Virus record (IMG/VR): IMGVR_UViG_3300043548_000722
Coordinates: 43,651 to 107,650 of that record
From: a virus
Reading direction: 5' to 3' (one strand)
Length of the DNA stretch: 64,000 nt
Made by a program: the position numbers and the translations under genes. Shown in pieces: positions 45,273-52,738 of the stretch (positions are counted from its first letter, which is position 1; each line of letters begins with the position of its first letter). Below the pieces are notes generated by a model, which saw only the letters and a list, made by a program, of their open reading frames with translations, did no database searches and had not been told where the DNA came from.

Positions 45273-46541
45273 ATGGAGTATATCACCCTGTACAATCGGG
45301 CGCGTTCCGGCGCCATTCGTATCTGGCAGGTTGCCCTGGAACAGGGCAAGGTCACCACGCAATTCGGGCAGAAGGACGGAGTCCTGCAAACCGTGGTCGA
45401 TTACGGCTATGAGAAGAATGTTGGCAAGGCCAACTTCATCTCAGCAGAGCGAGATGCGGAGAACCTCGTGGATCGACTGATCCGCGAGAAGAAGCGCGAA
45501 GGCTACCGCGAAGAGTTGGAAGAGGTCACCTTTGATCCCTTTGACCCTCCGGAGATGCTGAGCTTCTACAAGCCGCAGAACGCGCTCAACTCCACGATGG
45601 AGGCGATGATCGAGCGGAACGAGGCGTGGGCGGTGCGGAAATATGATGGCGAGATGATGGTGTTGATTCACCGCCCGGATGGCGAGGTCCGTATCCTGTC
45701 CCGCAAGATGCACCCGACACACCATCACGAGAACATCCCTTGGTCGGAGAGGTTTTCGCACATCGCGAACTCTCTGAAGAGGGACACGCCTCGCGGTACG
45801 GTTCTCCTGGGCGAGATGGTTGGCCCCGGGTGGAGCGATGATCGTTGGTTGGTGGCCCAGGTACTCAAGTCTCGAACGGCCCGCGCGATCGAGCTCCAGC
45901 GGGCGCACGGGCCGATGCGTTTCCGGGCCTGGGATGTGGCCTGGTGGGGAATGGAACAGCTTATCGGGAAGATTGAGTACCGACACAGGTACGACAACAT
46001 CGACGAGCTTACAGATGGCGACTACCTGCTGCCCGCAGAGGTGCTGGTGGAGGATGACTACACTGGCGTGGATGACCTGCGGCGCATCGCCGCAGAGAAC
46101 CGATGGGAGGGGTTCGTGATTGTGAATCCCTGCGATACCTACGGCGATCGCGGCTTCAACCTGCGGGGCAAGCCGGATCGTCCCTCGGGATGCTGCAAGC
46201 TCAAGCCATTCTTTGAAGATGATTTTGTTGCGATCTGGGACCCTGCGAAGAAGCAGGGCAAGTACGGTCGGGGCAAGTACACGGGCCAGTTCGGCGCGTG
46301 CTCCCTGTACCAGATCGACTCGAAAGGGAAGATGCGGTACATCTGCGAGTGTGGCAACGGCTTCACCGCCGAGTTCATCCGTGAAAACTCGGCGGCTCCG
46401 TGGCAGAAGGTCATTCAGGTCCGGTACGAGTCACGGACCTATGAGTCGGAAGATGACGAAACGAACGCGCTACAGTTTCCCCGCTTCATGATGGAGCGGA
46501 CGGACAAGAGCGCGGATGAGTGTGTGAATCCCCGGCTCTGA
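45273..46541 (+). CDS. ATP-dependent DNA ligase with N-terminal WGR-like domain
   Basis: Residues about 1-80 resemble a WGR domain: KVTTQFGQKDGVLQTVV, then FISAERDAENLVDRLIREKK with the end EGY. WGR domains bind nicked DNA ends in PARP enzymes. Residues about 115-330 form the ligase adenylation domain: motif I VRKYDGEM with the AMP-accepting Lys, LLGEMVGP, FRAWDVAW, WEGFVIVNP and CCKLKPFFEDDF. An OB-type domain follows. Total 422 residues. It seals nicks during phage replication and recombination. It is a single-gene unit with its own terminator, away from the replication cassette. Confidence 0.9.
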   Translation: MEYITLYNRARSGAIRIWQVALEQGKVTTQFGQKDGVLQTVVDYGYEKNVGKANFISAERDAENLVDRLIREKKREGYREELEEVTFDPFDPPEMLSFYKPQNALNSTMEAMIERNEAWAVRKYDGEMMVLIHRPDGEVRILSRKMHPTHHHENIPWSERFSHIANSLKRDTPRGTVLLGEMVGPGWSDDRWLVAQVLKSRTARAIELQRAHGPMRFRAWDVAWWGMEQLIGKIEYRHRYDNIDELTDGDYLLPAEVLVEDDYTGVDDLRRIAAENRWEGFVIVNPCDTYGDRGFNLRGKPDRPSGCCKLKPFFEDDFVAIWDPAKKQGKYGRGKYTGQFGACSLYQIDSKGKMRYICECGNGFTAEFIRENSAAPWQKVIQVRYESRTYESEDDETNALQFPRFMMERTDKSADECVNPRL

Positions 46542-46546
46542 AAAGT

Positions 46547-46579
46547 AGGCCCCGCAGACATCTGCGGGGCCTCTTTTTT
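46547..46579 (+). terminator. Terminator after the ligase gene
   Basis: A stem of at least 11 base pairs (46547-46557 with 46562-46572) is followed by CTTTTTTA. It is a strong plus-strand terminator. The minus-strand gene ends at 46578 inside its tail, so the hairpin may also serve that convergent transcript. Confidence 0.9.
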
Positions 46580-46928
46580 AGCCACCGAATACGAAGGCTT
46601 CTTTCGGATGGCCTGCGGATTCTTTGGCAGCCTCCTCGGCTCTCCTGGAGATGGCCTGAAGCTCGCGCTGCTTTGCTGCCTCTGCCGCAGCACGCGCGCG
46701 CATCTCGATGACTTCCTTGAGCCGAGACTCGATCTGCTGCTCAGAGTAGATCGGTCCCTGCGCCAACAGGGAGCGGAGGGTGAGTAGGAGGTTGTCGTGC
46801 GCTTCCAGCGCCTCTCCCAATACGGAGTCGTTCTCCGACAGCCGCTGGATCTCTGATAGGATCGTGCTGTAGGCAGAGGACGAGAGTCTCTCGAGGACGG
46901 CGACGCGCTCTTCAAGGCTGGCGTTCAT
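46578..46928 (-). CDS. Coiled-coil hypothetical protein
   Basis: This 116-residue protein is almost wholly helical, with heptad-like stretches (MNASLEERVAVLERLSSSAY, QQIESRLKEVIEMRARAAAE) and an Ala/Glu/Arg-rich end. It shares one base with the upstream small gene. It may be a structural or scaffold component, but nothing specific is visible. Confidence 0.65.
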   Translation of the reverse strand: MNASLEERVAVLERLSSSAYSTILSEIQRLSENDSVLGEALEAHDNLLLTLRSLLAQGPIYSEQQIESRLKEVIEMRARAAAEAAKQRELQAISRRAEEAAKESAGHPKEAFVFGG

Positions 46929-47191
46929 TAGATCTCCTCACTAAGAATACCCCTAATCTCTTTCTCCATTTCCGCAACACCCTCTTCCAGTTCCTCGACG
47001 ACCTCCTCGATGACGTCGGTAGATACTGGAGCGCCCTCGCAGGAGATCTGCGCGAGTGGGGTGGCCACCCCATCAGAGGGTAGGAAGCGGGTGCGTAGGA
47101 TCTGAACCAGGGTGTGCTGAATGGCGCTGCGCTGCTTGAGCTCCTTTACTTTTGCGAGAACGGAGCCTACGGTCTTGGCTGCGGGCGGCAT
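46928..47191 (-). CDS. Small helical hypothetical protein
   Basis: This 87-residue protein has a basic first half (KTVGSVLAKVKELKQRSAIQ) and a strongly acidic last third (VIEEVVEELEEGVAEMEKEI). It has a GGAGGA site before the ATG. It is the first gene of a two-gene unit with the coiled-coil protein. No family recognised. Confidence 0.65.
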   Translation of the reverse strand: MPPAAKTVGSVLAKVKELKQRSAIQHTLVQILRTRFLPSDGVATPLAQISCEGAPVSTDVIEEVVEELEEGVAEMEKEIRGILSEEI

Positions 47192-47212
47192 GAAAAAAAT
47201 CCTCCAAAAACT

Positions 47213-47225
47213 GGTATAACATACC
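47213..47225. promoter_or_regulatory. Palindromic operator-like element GGTATAACATACC
   Basis: GGTAT and ATACC are perfect inverted half-sites around AAC. It lies in the divergent gap between minus-strand 46928-47191 and plus-strand 47335-47556 and contains TATAAC, a possible -10. It could be an operator or promoter. No -35 box is clear. Confidence 0.35.
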
Positions 47226-47271
47226 TGTGAAGAAACTGAGAAGTCTCCGGAGAAATCGACGAAGTACTCAC

Positions 47272-47313
47272 CGCACCCAGGGCGTACCGGACTGTTCGGG
47301 AAAGCTGGGTGCG
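47272..47313 (+). ncRNA. Structured 5' leader hairpin (cis-regulatory candidate)
   Basis: A 9-base-pair stem (47272-47280 with 47305-47313) encloses a second hairpin (47287-47291 with 47295-47299). The element lies 22 bases upstream of the ATG at 47335. No U-tract follows, so it is not a simple terminator on the plus strand. It may regulate translation. It does not match any riboswitch pattern I can recall. Confidence 0.4.
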
Positions 47314-47334
47314 AACTCTAATAGGAGATCTCAC

Positions 47335-47556
47335 ATGGACGAAATTCTTAAGAAGTCGGCTGCTATGCGTATGTTTTTCAACATCAACACCTTTCGATGG
47401 GAGTCCATGGATCCAGAGATCTCACGGGCCATCCAACAGGTGTACGCAGATAACCCTATTCTTACTCTGGGATCTGTTCCTTTCGCGGTTTTTGCGGAGT
47501 TAATCCGCGTAGTGCTCTGCTGCGATCCGCCCTCCGAACGCCCTCCAGAAGAGTAA
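47335..47556 (+). CDS. Small hypothetical protein with structured leader
   Basis: The ATG at 47335 with AGGAG at 47323-47327 gives 73 residues (MDEILKKSAAMRMFFNINTF); the in-frame upstream part from 47227 is judged to be leader. A mid hydrophobic segment (VPFAVFAELIRVVLCC) may enter a membrane. Its 3' end overlaps the convergent kinase-like gene by 95 bases, which weakens the call, but the ribosome-binding site is good. Confidence 0.55.
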   Translation: MDEILKKSAAMRMFFNINTFRWESMDPEISRAIQQVYADNPILTLGSVPFAVFAELIRVVLCCDPPSERPPEE

Positions 47557-48472
47557 AGTCGCTTGGAGCAACGTTTTGTATTCCGTACAGTGTACGGAAC
47601 ATCTCCGATTGGGTGATTGGAGTAGTCAGTATCGCTTTGCGACGAAACGCGGAATCTTCCATAAGCCTTTGCATAAAGCCACTTTGACGCTGCATTAGGG
47701 TTTCTATGTCCGGGGCTGTACTCCCGACCGGCAATCCTACCCACCTCTGCACAAAGCGCGACCTCGGGCTGCTAGCAGCTAGCGTCTGTGCAGCGCGGTC
47801 GGGGGAAGATGGAATGAAGTCAATAATTTTGGGACCAGAGGCCGTCATAATCGTATTACCAGGATTGCCTACTACATCTCCAAGGGTCTTTTTTGCTCCC
47901 ATCCGGAAATTACTTGCCGGAAGATGCGCCACGGCCCGAGTAAAGTCAGTGCTCCCGGGGGCATTGAGCTGCTCTGGGGTCACATAGCTGGCGAAGTCCT
48001 TTTCGGGTCCCGAGACGAACTCTGTGTGGTAATACGGAGTGCCGCTGTCCGCCCGCCGAAGCTTCGGACTGTAGAGTGTGGCGAACGTAGGGTCTTTGGT
48101 CGCACGCGCTCTTCTGAGCATATTAAATTTTTCGGCGAGTACTCGTTGGTCGTAAAGTGGGCCCTTGGTATCAAAGGTCTTCATAACCGACAAGGGCACA
48201 GGGGAATCTGTGGAACCTACAACAAGGGCTGCGGGCCCTTCGGCCCCGCTTCCGAGTACCTTTATAATAGAGCCCATTCGGGTTTTTTTCAGGGAACCCT
48301 CGGCGTCTAATTTTTCTGCAAGCCGCGTTGCTCCGGAGATATCTCCTGCCTCCACAAGTGCCCGCAGGTCTTTTAGATATCGGCGCGCTGCAATTTTTGT
48401 CTGGCCTGCAGACTCTTCAGCCCACAAGGGATGAGTAAGTAGAATAGCCTCGTATGCGGCAACTTTATTCAT
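47462..48472 (-). CDS. Protein-kinase-like protein
   Basis: This 336-residue protein shows a kinase-like layout between residues about 65 and 220. There is a Gly-rich loop LGSGAEGP (73-80), a strand with Lys VMKTF (about 96-100), a helix with Glu (VLAEKFNMLRRA), a hinge-like YYHTEFVSG, and a catalytic-style LGDVVGNPGNTIMT followed by KIIDF. The spacing of D-x-x-x-N and DF fits kinases or aminoglycoside-type phosphotransferases, although the usual HRD is absent. The other parts are unassigned. It is the last gene of the long minus-strand operon. Confidence 0.55.
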   Translation of the reverse strand: MNKVAAYEAILLTHPLWAEESAGQTKIAARRYLKDLRALVEAGDISGATRLAEKLDAEGSLKKTRMGSIIKVLGSGAEGPAALVVGSTDSPVPLSVMKTFDTKGPLYDQRVLAEKFNMLRRARATKDPTFATLYSPKLRRADSGTPYYHTEFVSGPEKDFASYVTPEQLNAPGSTDFTRAVAHLPASNFRMGAKKTLGDVVGNPGNTIMTASGPKIIDFIPSSPDRAAQTLAASSPRSRFVQRWVGLPVGSTAPDIETLMQRQSGFMQRLMEDSAFRRKAILTTPITQSEMFRTLYGIQNVAPSDFTLLEGVRRADRSRALRGLTPQKPRKEQIPE

Positions 48473-50984
48473 CTTGATCTCCAGTTTGAGGGATTGATGT
48501 TACACCGTCGTTAGTGTCTTGGCTAGGAAGCTCTACAGTCTTATTTTTATTGGCAGCTCGGCGCCTCAAAATCTCTGCGGCGAGAGGGACCCCTGCCGAA
48601 GGTATTGCACCCGCGGCATACGTACCATAGGCAGGTAGCAGAGTTTTGAGGCGCCTCCCACGGACTGCTGGAGCGGCAGCCATCATAGCCCGCGCGGTTG
48701 CGCGTGCCTCCTCAAGCAGCACAGGTGCCCACATTGACGTTGCCCCAGCGATGCCCAAGTTTCTTGCTTGAGCCCATCGTTTTTCAGGATCTTGCTCATT
48801 GGCCATAGTCGCTTTTGCTCCATAGCCAAACGCCCCTAAAGTAAGGCCCGTGCCAACCAGGCGGGCAGGTAGTATGGAACTCTGAAGTATCTTTTTCCCA
48901 ACTCCACCTGCTGCATGTCCAAGTTCGTGGGCAAGGACATCAGGATCTTTTATCCCCTCCATGAAGACTTTGTTGATAGTTGGGTTGTAGTGCGGCCCAC
49001 GTCCCTGCAACTGCGCGGCAATTAGATCTGCTATTTGTGCTCTTTCTGTGGGGGGACGACCCTCTACAATTTTACGAAGAAGATAATTATCAGTCATCAG
49101 TTTCTCAGCATCGGCTTTAGTTGGAGCCCCTTGAGATGCAGGTACAGGAGAGTTTTTAAACATTGTATCGAACTCATTTGGATCTCTGGGGCTATTTCTT
49201 AACTTGTCCACAACAGAACGACCTGCCGCATTCTGAAGTGTCTTACCGGCTACGGTCGCTGCTCCAAGGACTCCAAGGGATGTACCAAGAGCCCTTTTTT
49301 TGGACACGCCCTGTTTGTCTTCCGCGGACTCAGATGATGCTCGCTTCTCCCTATTTTTAGCTGACCCGTCTGCCGGCTCATTCTTCGGCCACAGCTCACG
49401 ACGCGCCCAGTAGTTTGCACTGAGCTTGTCGTTGGCAGTCAGACTCCCGTCTTTGCCGCGGATTCCGGCCGAACGCGTGAGGTAGTTCTTCTTTGCCGCG
49501 TCGGAGTAGTTGTGCTTGTAGCCCTTCTGCCCAAAGTGGATCAGCTTGACCTGGTCCCCTTTCTTGGCAAGAACCATCTTTTTCTTCTCGGGACGGTCGG
49601 AGTCAATCGGCTGGTTGTACCCAGGAAAGGTACGGCCGCGATACTCGATCTCAGCCTGCTTGATCACCTCCTCATCTTCCAGAGGCGCGTCGGCATTCCG
49701 CTGAAGAGCTATGGCTCGACGACGAAGTAGCTCAGCAGACAGTGGTAGTCCGGCTGAAGGTAGCGCAGAAATAGCATATGTTCCGAACGCTGGTGTAAGG
49801 GCGGCCAGTCTGCGTAAACGAGCTCCCTTGGGAGCCGCCAGGACTGCCCGTCCGCTAGCCCGGCCTTCCTCAAGAAGCGTTGGTACGTGCTGTAGTGCGG
49901 CCCCTACCGTTCCAAAATTTCTTGAGTGTTCAAACCTGCGCTCCTGTTCCTCTGGGGTTCGTCCCGCAGCACTGACCATTAGTGCGGCAGACCCAAACCG
50001 CATACCCGTGCCCACTGAAGGCACGAGACCTTTACTAAGTGCGTGCAATATTCTTTTCCCCCACGTACCCTCAGAGTGTCCCATTTCATGGGCCAAGAAG
50101 TCTGGGTTAACCGCACCCCCCGTAAGAATCATCTTAGGAGACTCGAGGTACTTGGGTGTGGTATCTTTGAAGTAGTCAGACAGTACCTGTGCGAGCTCAG
50201 GCAACTCCTCGACCCCGATGTCGAAATTGTCGAGCACGGTCGGGTCTCTTTTTAGAATCTCTAGAATCTCATCTGCGGACGGGTTCGCCATTAAGACGGG
50301 CACGCCTTTGGACTCAATGCTGGCACGTAACGAGTTAAATTCTCTGACCCTAGTTCTGTCGCGAAGCTGCCCCTCTATAATTGGAGTCAGCAGTCCCTTG
50401 TCAACGCCGAATGCGGTGGCTCCTAGTCCGGCTGTGGCCCCAACACCTGTCCCGAGAATTGTGCTCGCGGATACGTTATCCCCTGGATAATGTGACACGG
50501 CCGAGGCTGCTTTAGTTGCAGCTGCGTTTGCAATCCGAGCCTTCATGCCCGCGGACATACCGGGGTGGTCTCTCTTAAGAGCTTTATAGATCTCCTTGAC
50601 CTTTGCTGGCCGATCCTGCTCCAGAAAGGGCGGCATATCAGACGCCGATTTGGTTTGAGACTTTTGGTAATCTCTGAGGTCTTTATACTTTGACTTTACT
50701 TTGTTACCAGTTTCTTTGGCGGAGCTAGCTAAACTGCGAGCCGCGTCAACTCCCGCTCGAACAGCCAATCCTCCCGAAGCCAAGCCTCCGGCATAAAGAG
50801 CCCCTCGAAGGACCGGATTTTTCTTAGCAAAATCACTTCCCATTGGTAGATATTTTGTCATCAGTGCGCCAGAACCCGCGGCTCCCGCGATTCCAGTAAG
50901 GCTTTTAGTGTAATCTTCCTGTTTGTAGGAGGGGCCGACATCAACTTCCGCAGACTTGTAAAAAAGAGAAATCTCTCGGATCAT
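48465..50984 (-). CDS. Duplicated zincin metallopeptidase protein (839 aa)
   Basis: Two related units, about residues 296-430 and 683-815, each begin with a zincin helix (LAHEMGHSEG at 297-306 and LAHELGHAAG at 684-693). Each carries a second Glu-bearing helix (LLEEGRASGRA and LLEEARATARA) and ends with a nearly identical hydrophobic block (ALTPAFGTYAISALPSAGLP and LLPAYGTYAAGAIPSAGVP). HExxH plus downstream Glu is the gluzincin pattern. Between them lies a conserved phage-type domain (KLIHFGQKGYKHNYSDAAKK, LSANYWARRELWP). Hydrophobic Gly/Ala stretches near 31-75 and 570-585 may be membrane-active. It may be a virion-carried peptidase that acts on the host or on the capsid interior. Confidence 0.8.
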   Translation of the reverse strand: MIREISLFYKSAEVDVGPSYKQEDYTKSLTGIAGAAGSGALMTKYLPMGSDFAKKNPVLRGALYAGGLASGGLAVRAGVDAARSLASSAKETGNKVKSKYKDLRDYQKSQTKSASDMPPFLEQDRPAKVKEIYKALKRDHPGMSAGMKARIANAAATKAASAVSHYPGDNVSASTILGTGVGATAGLGATAFGVDKGLLTPIIEGQLRDRTRVREFNSLRASIESKGVPVLMANPSADEILEILKRDPTVLDNFDIGVEELPELAQVLSDYFKDTTPKYLESPKMILTGGAVNPDFLAHEMGHSEGTWGKRILHALSKGLVPSVGTGMRFGSAALMVSAAGRTPEEQERRFEHSRNFGTVGAALQHVPTLLEEGRASGRAVLAAPKGARLRRLAALTPAFGTYAISALPSAGLPLSAELLRRRAIALQRNADAPLEDEEVIKQAEIEYRGRTFPGYNQPIDSDRPEKKKMVLAKKGDQVKLIHFGQKGYKHNYSDAAKKNYLTRSAGIRGKDGSLTANDKLSANYWARRELWPKNEPADGSAKNREKRASSESAEDKQGVSKKRALGTSLGVLGAATVAGKTLQNAAGRSVVDKLRNSPRDPNEFDTMFKNSPVPASQGAPTKADAEKLMTDNYLLRKIVEGRPPTERAQIADLIAAQLQGRGPHYNPTINKVFMEGIKDPDVLAHELGHAAGGVGKKILQSSILPARLVGTGLTLGAFGYGAKATMANEQDPEKRWAQARNLGIAGATSMWAPVLLEEARATARAMMAAAPAVRGRRLKTLLPAYGTYAAGAIPSAGVPLAAEILRRRAANKNKTVELPSQDTNDGVTSIPQTGDQDE

Positions 50985-50987
50985 GGC

Positions 50988-52229
50988 TCATTTCCCCTTA
51001 CTAAGGCTTGTGTTTGCAGCAAGGCCGTGCGAGCTGTATTGCTCGCCTTGACGGGTGGCTTCGCGCTTCTGGCGCGCAGCCTTGGCGAGACGGTCCTTGC
51101 CCTCTTCAGTCTGGCGTAGTCTATCCGCTTTTTGCTTTGGAAGATATACCCCTCTTCCGCCTTCGCCTGGCTTGTCGCCACCTGTCCAGTTCCAGTCCTG
51201 CTTGGTCCACTTCTTCAAGGAGTTGTTAGACGCAGAGGGCTTGGCGCCGGAGTAACCCCCGCCTTTGTCCTTGTAGATTTTGGTCGCGAGTTGCATGGCG
51301 CGCGCAGAGTGCTTGCCGCCCATCTTGGCGCGCGCCTCGGCTTTGGCTTGCTCCCATTTCTGCGGGTCAGTCTTGGTAGCGGTAGCTGAGGCTGTCTTAC
51401 CTGTAAATGGAGAGTCTATCGGGCTTGGGAACCTCTTATTTGCTATATCCCTGGCGCAGTCACGGGTAAAATCGCATACTCGACCGTCTACCATTGACGA
51501 GCCAGGAGCAAGTGGTGGGTGTCCCATTTTTTTAAGTGAATCATTTACGAGTGGCTCTAGTTCTCCTTTTCTCCACATCCAACGGTCATCGAAGAGGAAG
51601 AGTGTCGGGGCTGCATGGCGAATTTCACTCTCCCTGCCACCTGTGGCCTCCCTGATGGCCTGTTGTACTTCTTCTGGAGACAGGTCGTGCTCTATGGCTT
51701 TAAGACCCATTTCGTAGCGTGTGTAGTCATCCATGTGTTTTTGAAGTCGTTGTTGTACAAACTGCGCCTTAACCTCTTGGGGGATAGCACTCGCAGACTG
51801 GATTGTACTAGGATTTAAATTGGGCATCTGATTTGGCATCTGATTCGGCAGGCCACGCTTAAGTGTCCGCAGGCCGAGTGCTCCAAGTCCGAGTGCTCCA
51901 AGTGCTCCAGCAGACCCCAGGAGAATGTTTCGTCTCCTGCGCTCGGCCGCGTCCCGTTCAGACTGCTCATTCTTTTGGGGATCTACCTTGGTGGCAGTTG
52001 CGGAAGCCTGCTTTTTAAGGAGCGAAACTTCGGCTTTGGACTCTCCATAGCTTCCAGGATACGCCGTGCCGAGCGCCTTCCCGATCCCATCATATGCAGA
52101 GTAGACCTTGTACTCGGCCCAGGAAGGGATCTCCAGACCAAGATCGATCTTCTCCTTGAGATGTTTCGCCTGCGCGGCGATTCTCTCAAGGGTCTTGCTC
52201 AGCATGTGTGAGTCGTCGTACTCGCTCAT
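50988..52229 (-). CDS. DUF5872-type protein with transmembrane segment
   Basis: This 413-residue protein ends in a DUF5872-like domain (residues about 287-405): DPQKWEQAKAEARAKMGGKH, SARAMQLATKIYKDKGGGY, then WTKQDWNWTGGDKP and GVYLPKQKADRL. Residues about 101-121 are a Gly/Leu-rich membrane segment. The peptide ASATATKxDPQK occurs twice (75-86 and 280-291), although the DNA of the two copies differs at many third positions. The function of DUF5872 is unknown; it is seen in phages and large viruses. It lies between the metallopeptidase and the Cys-rich gene, overlapping the latter by ATGA. Confidence 0.75.
   Translation of the reverse strand: MSEYDDSHMLSKTLERIAAQAKHLKEKIDLGLEIPSWAEYKVYSAYDGIGKALGTAYPGSYGESKAEVSLLKKQASATATKVDPQKNEQSERDAAERRRRNILLGSAGALGALGLGALGLRTLKRGLPNQMPNQMPNLNPSTIQSASAIPQEVKAQFVQQRLQKHMDDYTRYEMGLKAIEHDLSPEEVQQAIREATGGRESEIRHAAPTLFLFDDRWMWRKGELEPLVNDSLKKMGHPPLAPGSSMVDGRVCDFTRDCARDIANKRFPSPIDSPFTGKTASATATKTDPQKWEQAKAEARAKMGGKHSARAMQLATKIYKDKGGGYSGAKPSASNNSLKKWTKQDWNWTGGDKPGEGGRGVYLPKQKADRLRQTEEGKDRLAKAARQKREATRQGEQYSSHGLAANTSLSKGK
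51357..51392 (-). repeat. Peptide repeat copy 2 (ASATATKTDPQK)
   Basis: This codes the second copy of a 12-residue peptide in the 413-residue protein, directly before its DUF5872-like domain. It matches copy 1 at 11 of 12 residues, but the DNA differs at many synonymous positions. Confidence 0.6.
51972..52007 (-). repeat. Peptide repeat copy 1 (ASATATKVDPQK)
   Basis: This codes the first copy of the peptide, just before the basic segment and transmembrane helix. Conservation of the peptide without the DNA suggests either old duplication with selection or a functional site. Confidence 0.6.
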
Positions 52230-52738
52230 TTGCGACCTTCCCAGTCGAGGGAGACCTCATCCTTGGTGATGGGGCCGCCGGAAGCCCAAGTATAGCAAGA
52301 TCGCGCCGAATGGCACTTGAAGTCGTGCATGTGGCAGTAGCCGAGATGGCCATCCTCTTGCACCATGCCAGGCATGCAGTCCTGCATTCGCGGAGAGATG
52401 TCGAACGCAACGCAGTTGCCGCACTTCGACTTCTTTGCAACTGCGGCAGTTGTGTTCCAGTGTTCGGCCAGGTGTTTCCAGTACCCCTCGTCGGACAGAT
52501 TGAGAGGCCCGTACTTGATGTGCTCTGCCTTGATCGCGCGGTTCCGGTTCTTGGTATTGACTTCCAAGCTGCGGGTTGCAAGCGGGCACGCCGCTGCCGT
52601 CTTACCGCCAGAAAGGGGATATCCGCAATTGGCACACTTCTCTGCACCCGCATGGTTCATGTGCCCGCACTTAGGGCATTTGATCTGAGCGGCCGAGAGC
52701 TTGACCATCTCGAGGAAGAAGCCAGTGAGGGGTCTCAT
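52226..52738 (-). CDS. Double zinc-cluster protein
   Basis: The 170-residue protein has an N-terminal zinc ribbon (CPKCGHMNHAGAEKCANCGY, residues about 21-40) and a C-terminal Cys/His cluster: KCGNCVAFD, DCMPGM, then GYCHMHDFKCHSARSCYTW. The second cluster, with about seven Cys and several His, resembles small phage metal-binding modules (C-x-x-C-x-x-F...G-x-C...C...C). It may bind zinc or an iron-sulfur cluster. The ATG overlaps the upstream stop (ATGA). The role is unknown. Confidence 0.7.
   Translation of the reverse strand: MRPLTGFFLEMVKLSAAQIKCPKCGHMNHAGAEKCANCGYPLSGGKTAAACPLATRSLEVNTKNRNRAIKAEHIKYGPLNLSDEGYWKHLAEHWNTTAAVAKKSKCGNCVAFDISPRMQDCMPGMVQEDGHLGYCHMHDFKCHSARSCYTWASGGPITKDEVSLDWEGRK

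Noticed and set aside
47272-47313. Terminator for the minus-strand kinase-like operon
   Set aside because: The hairpin has no U-tract in either direction and lies about 150 bases past the stop of the minus-strand gene.
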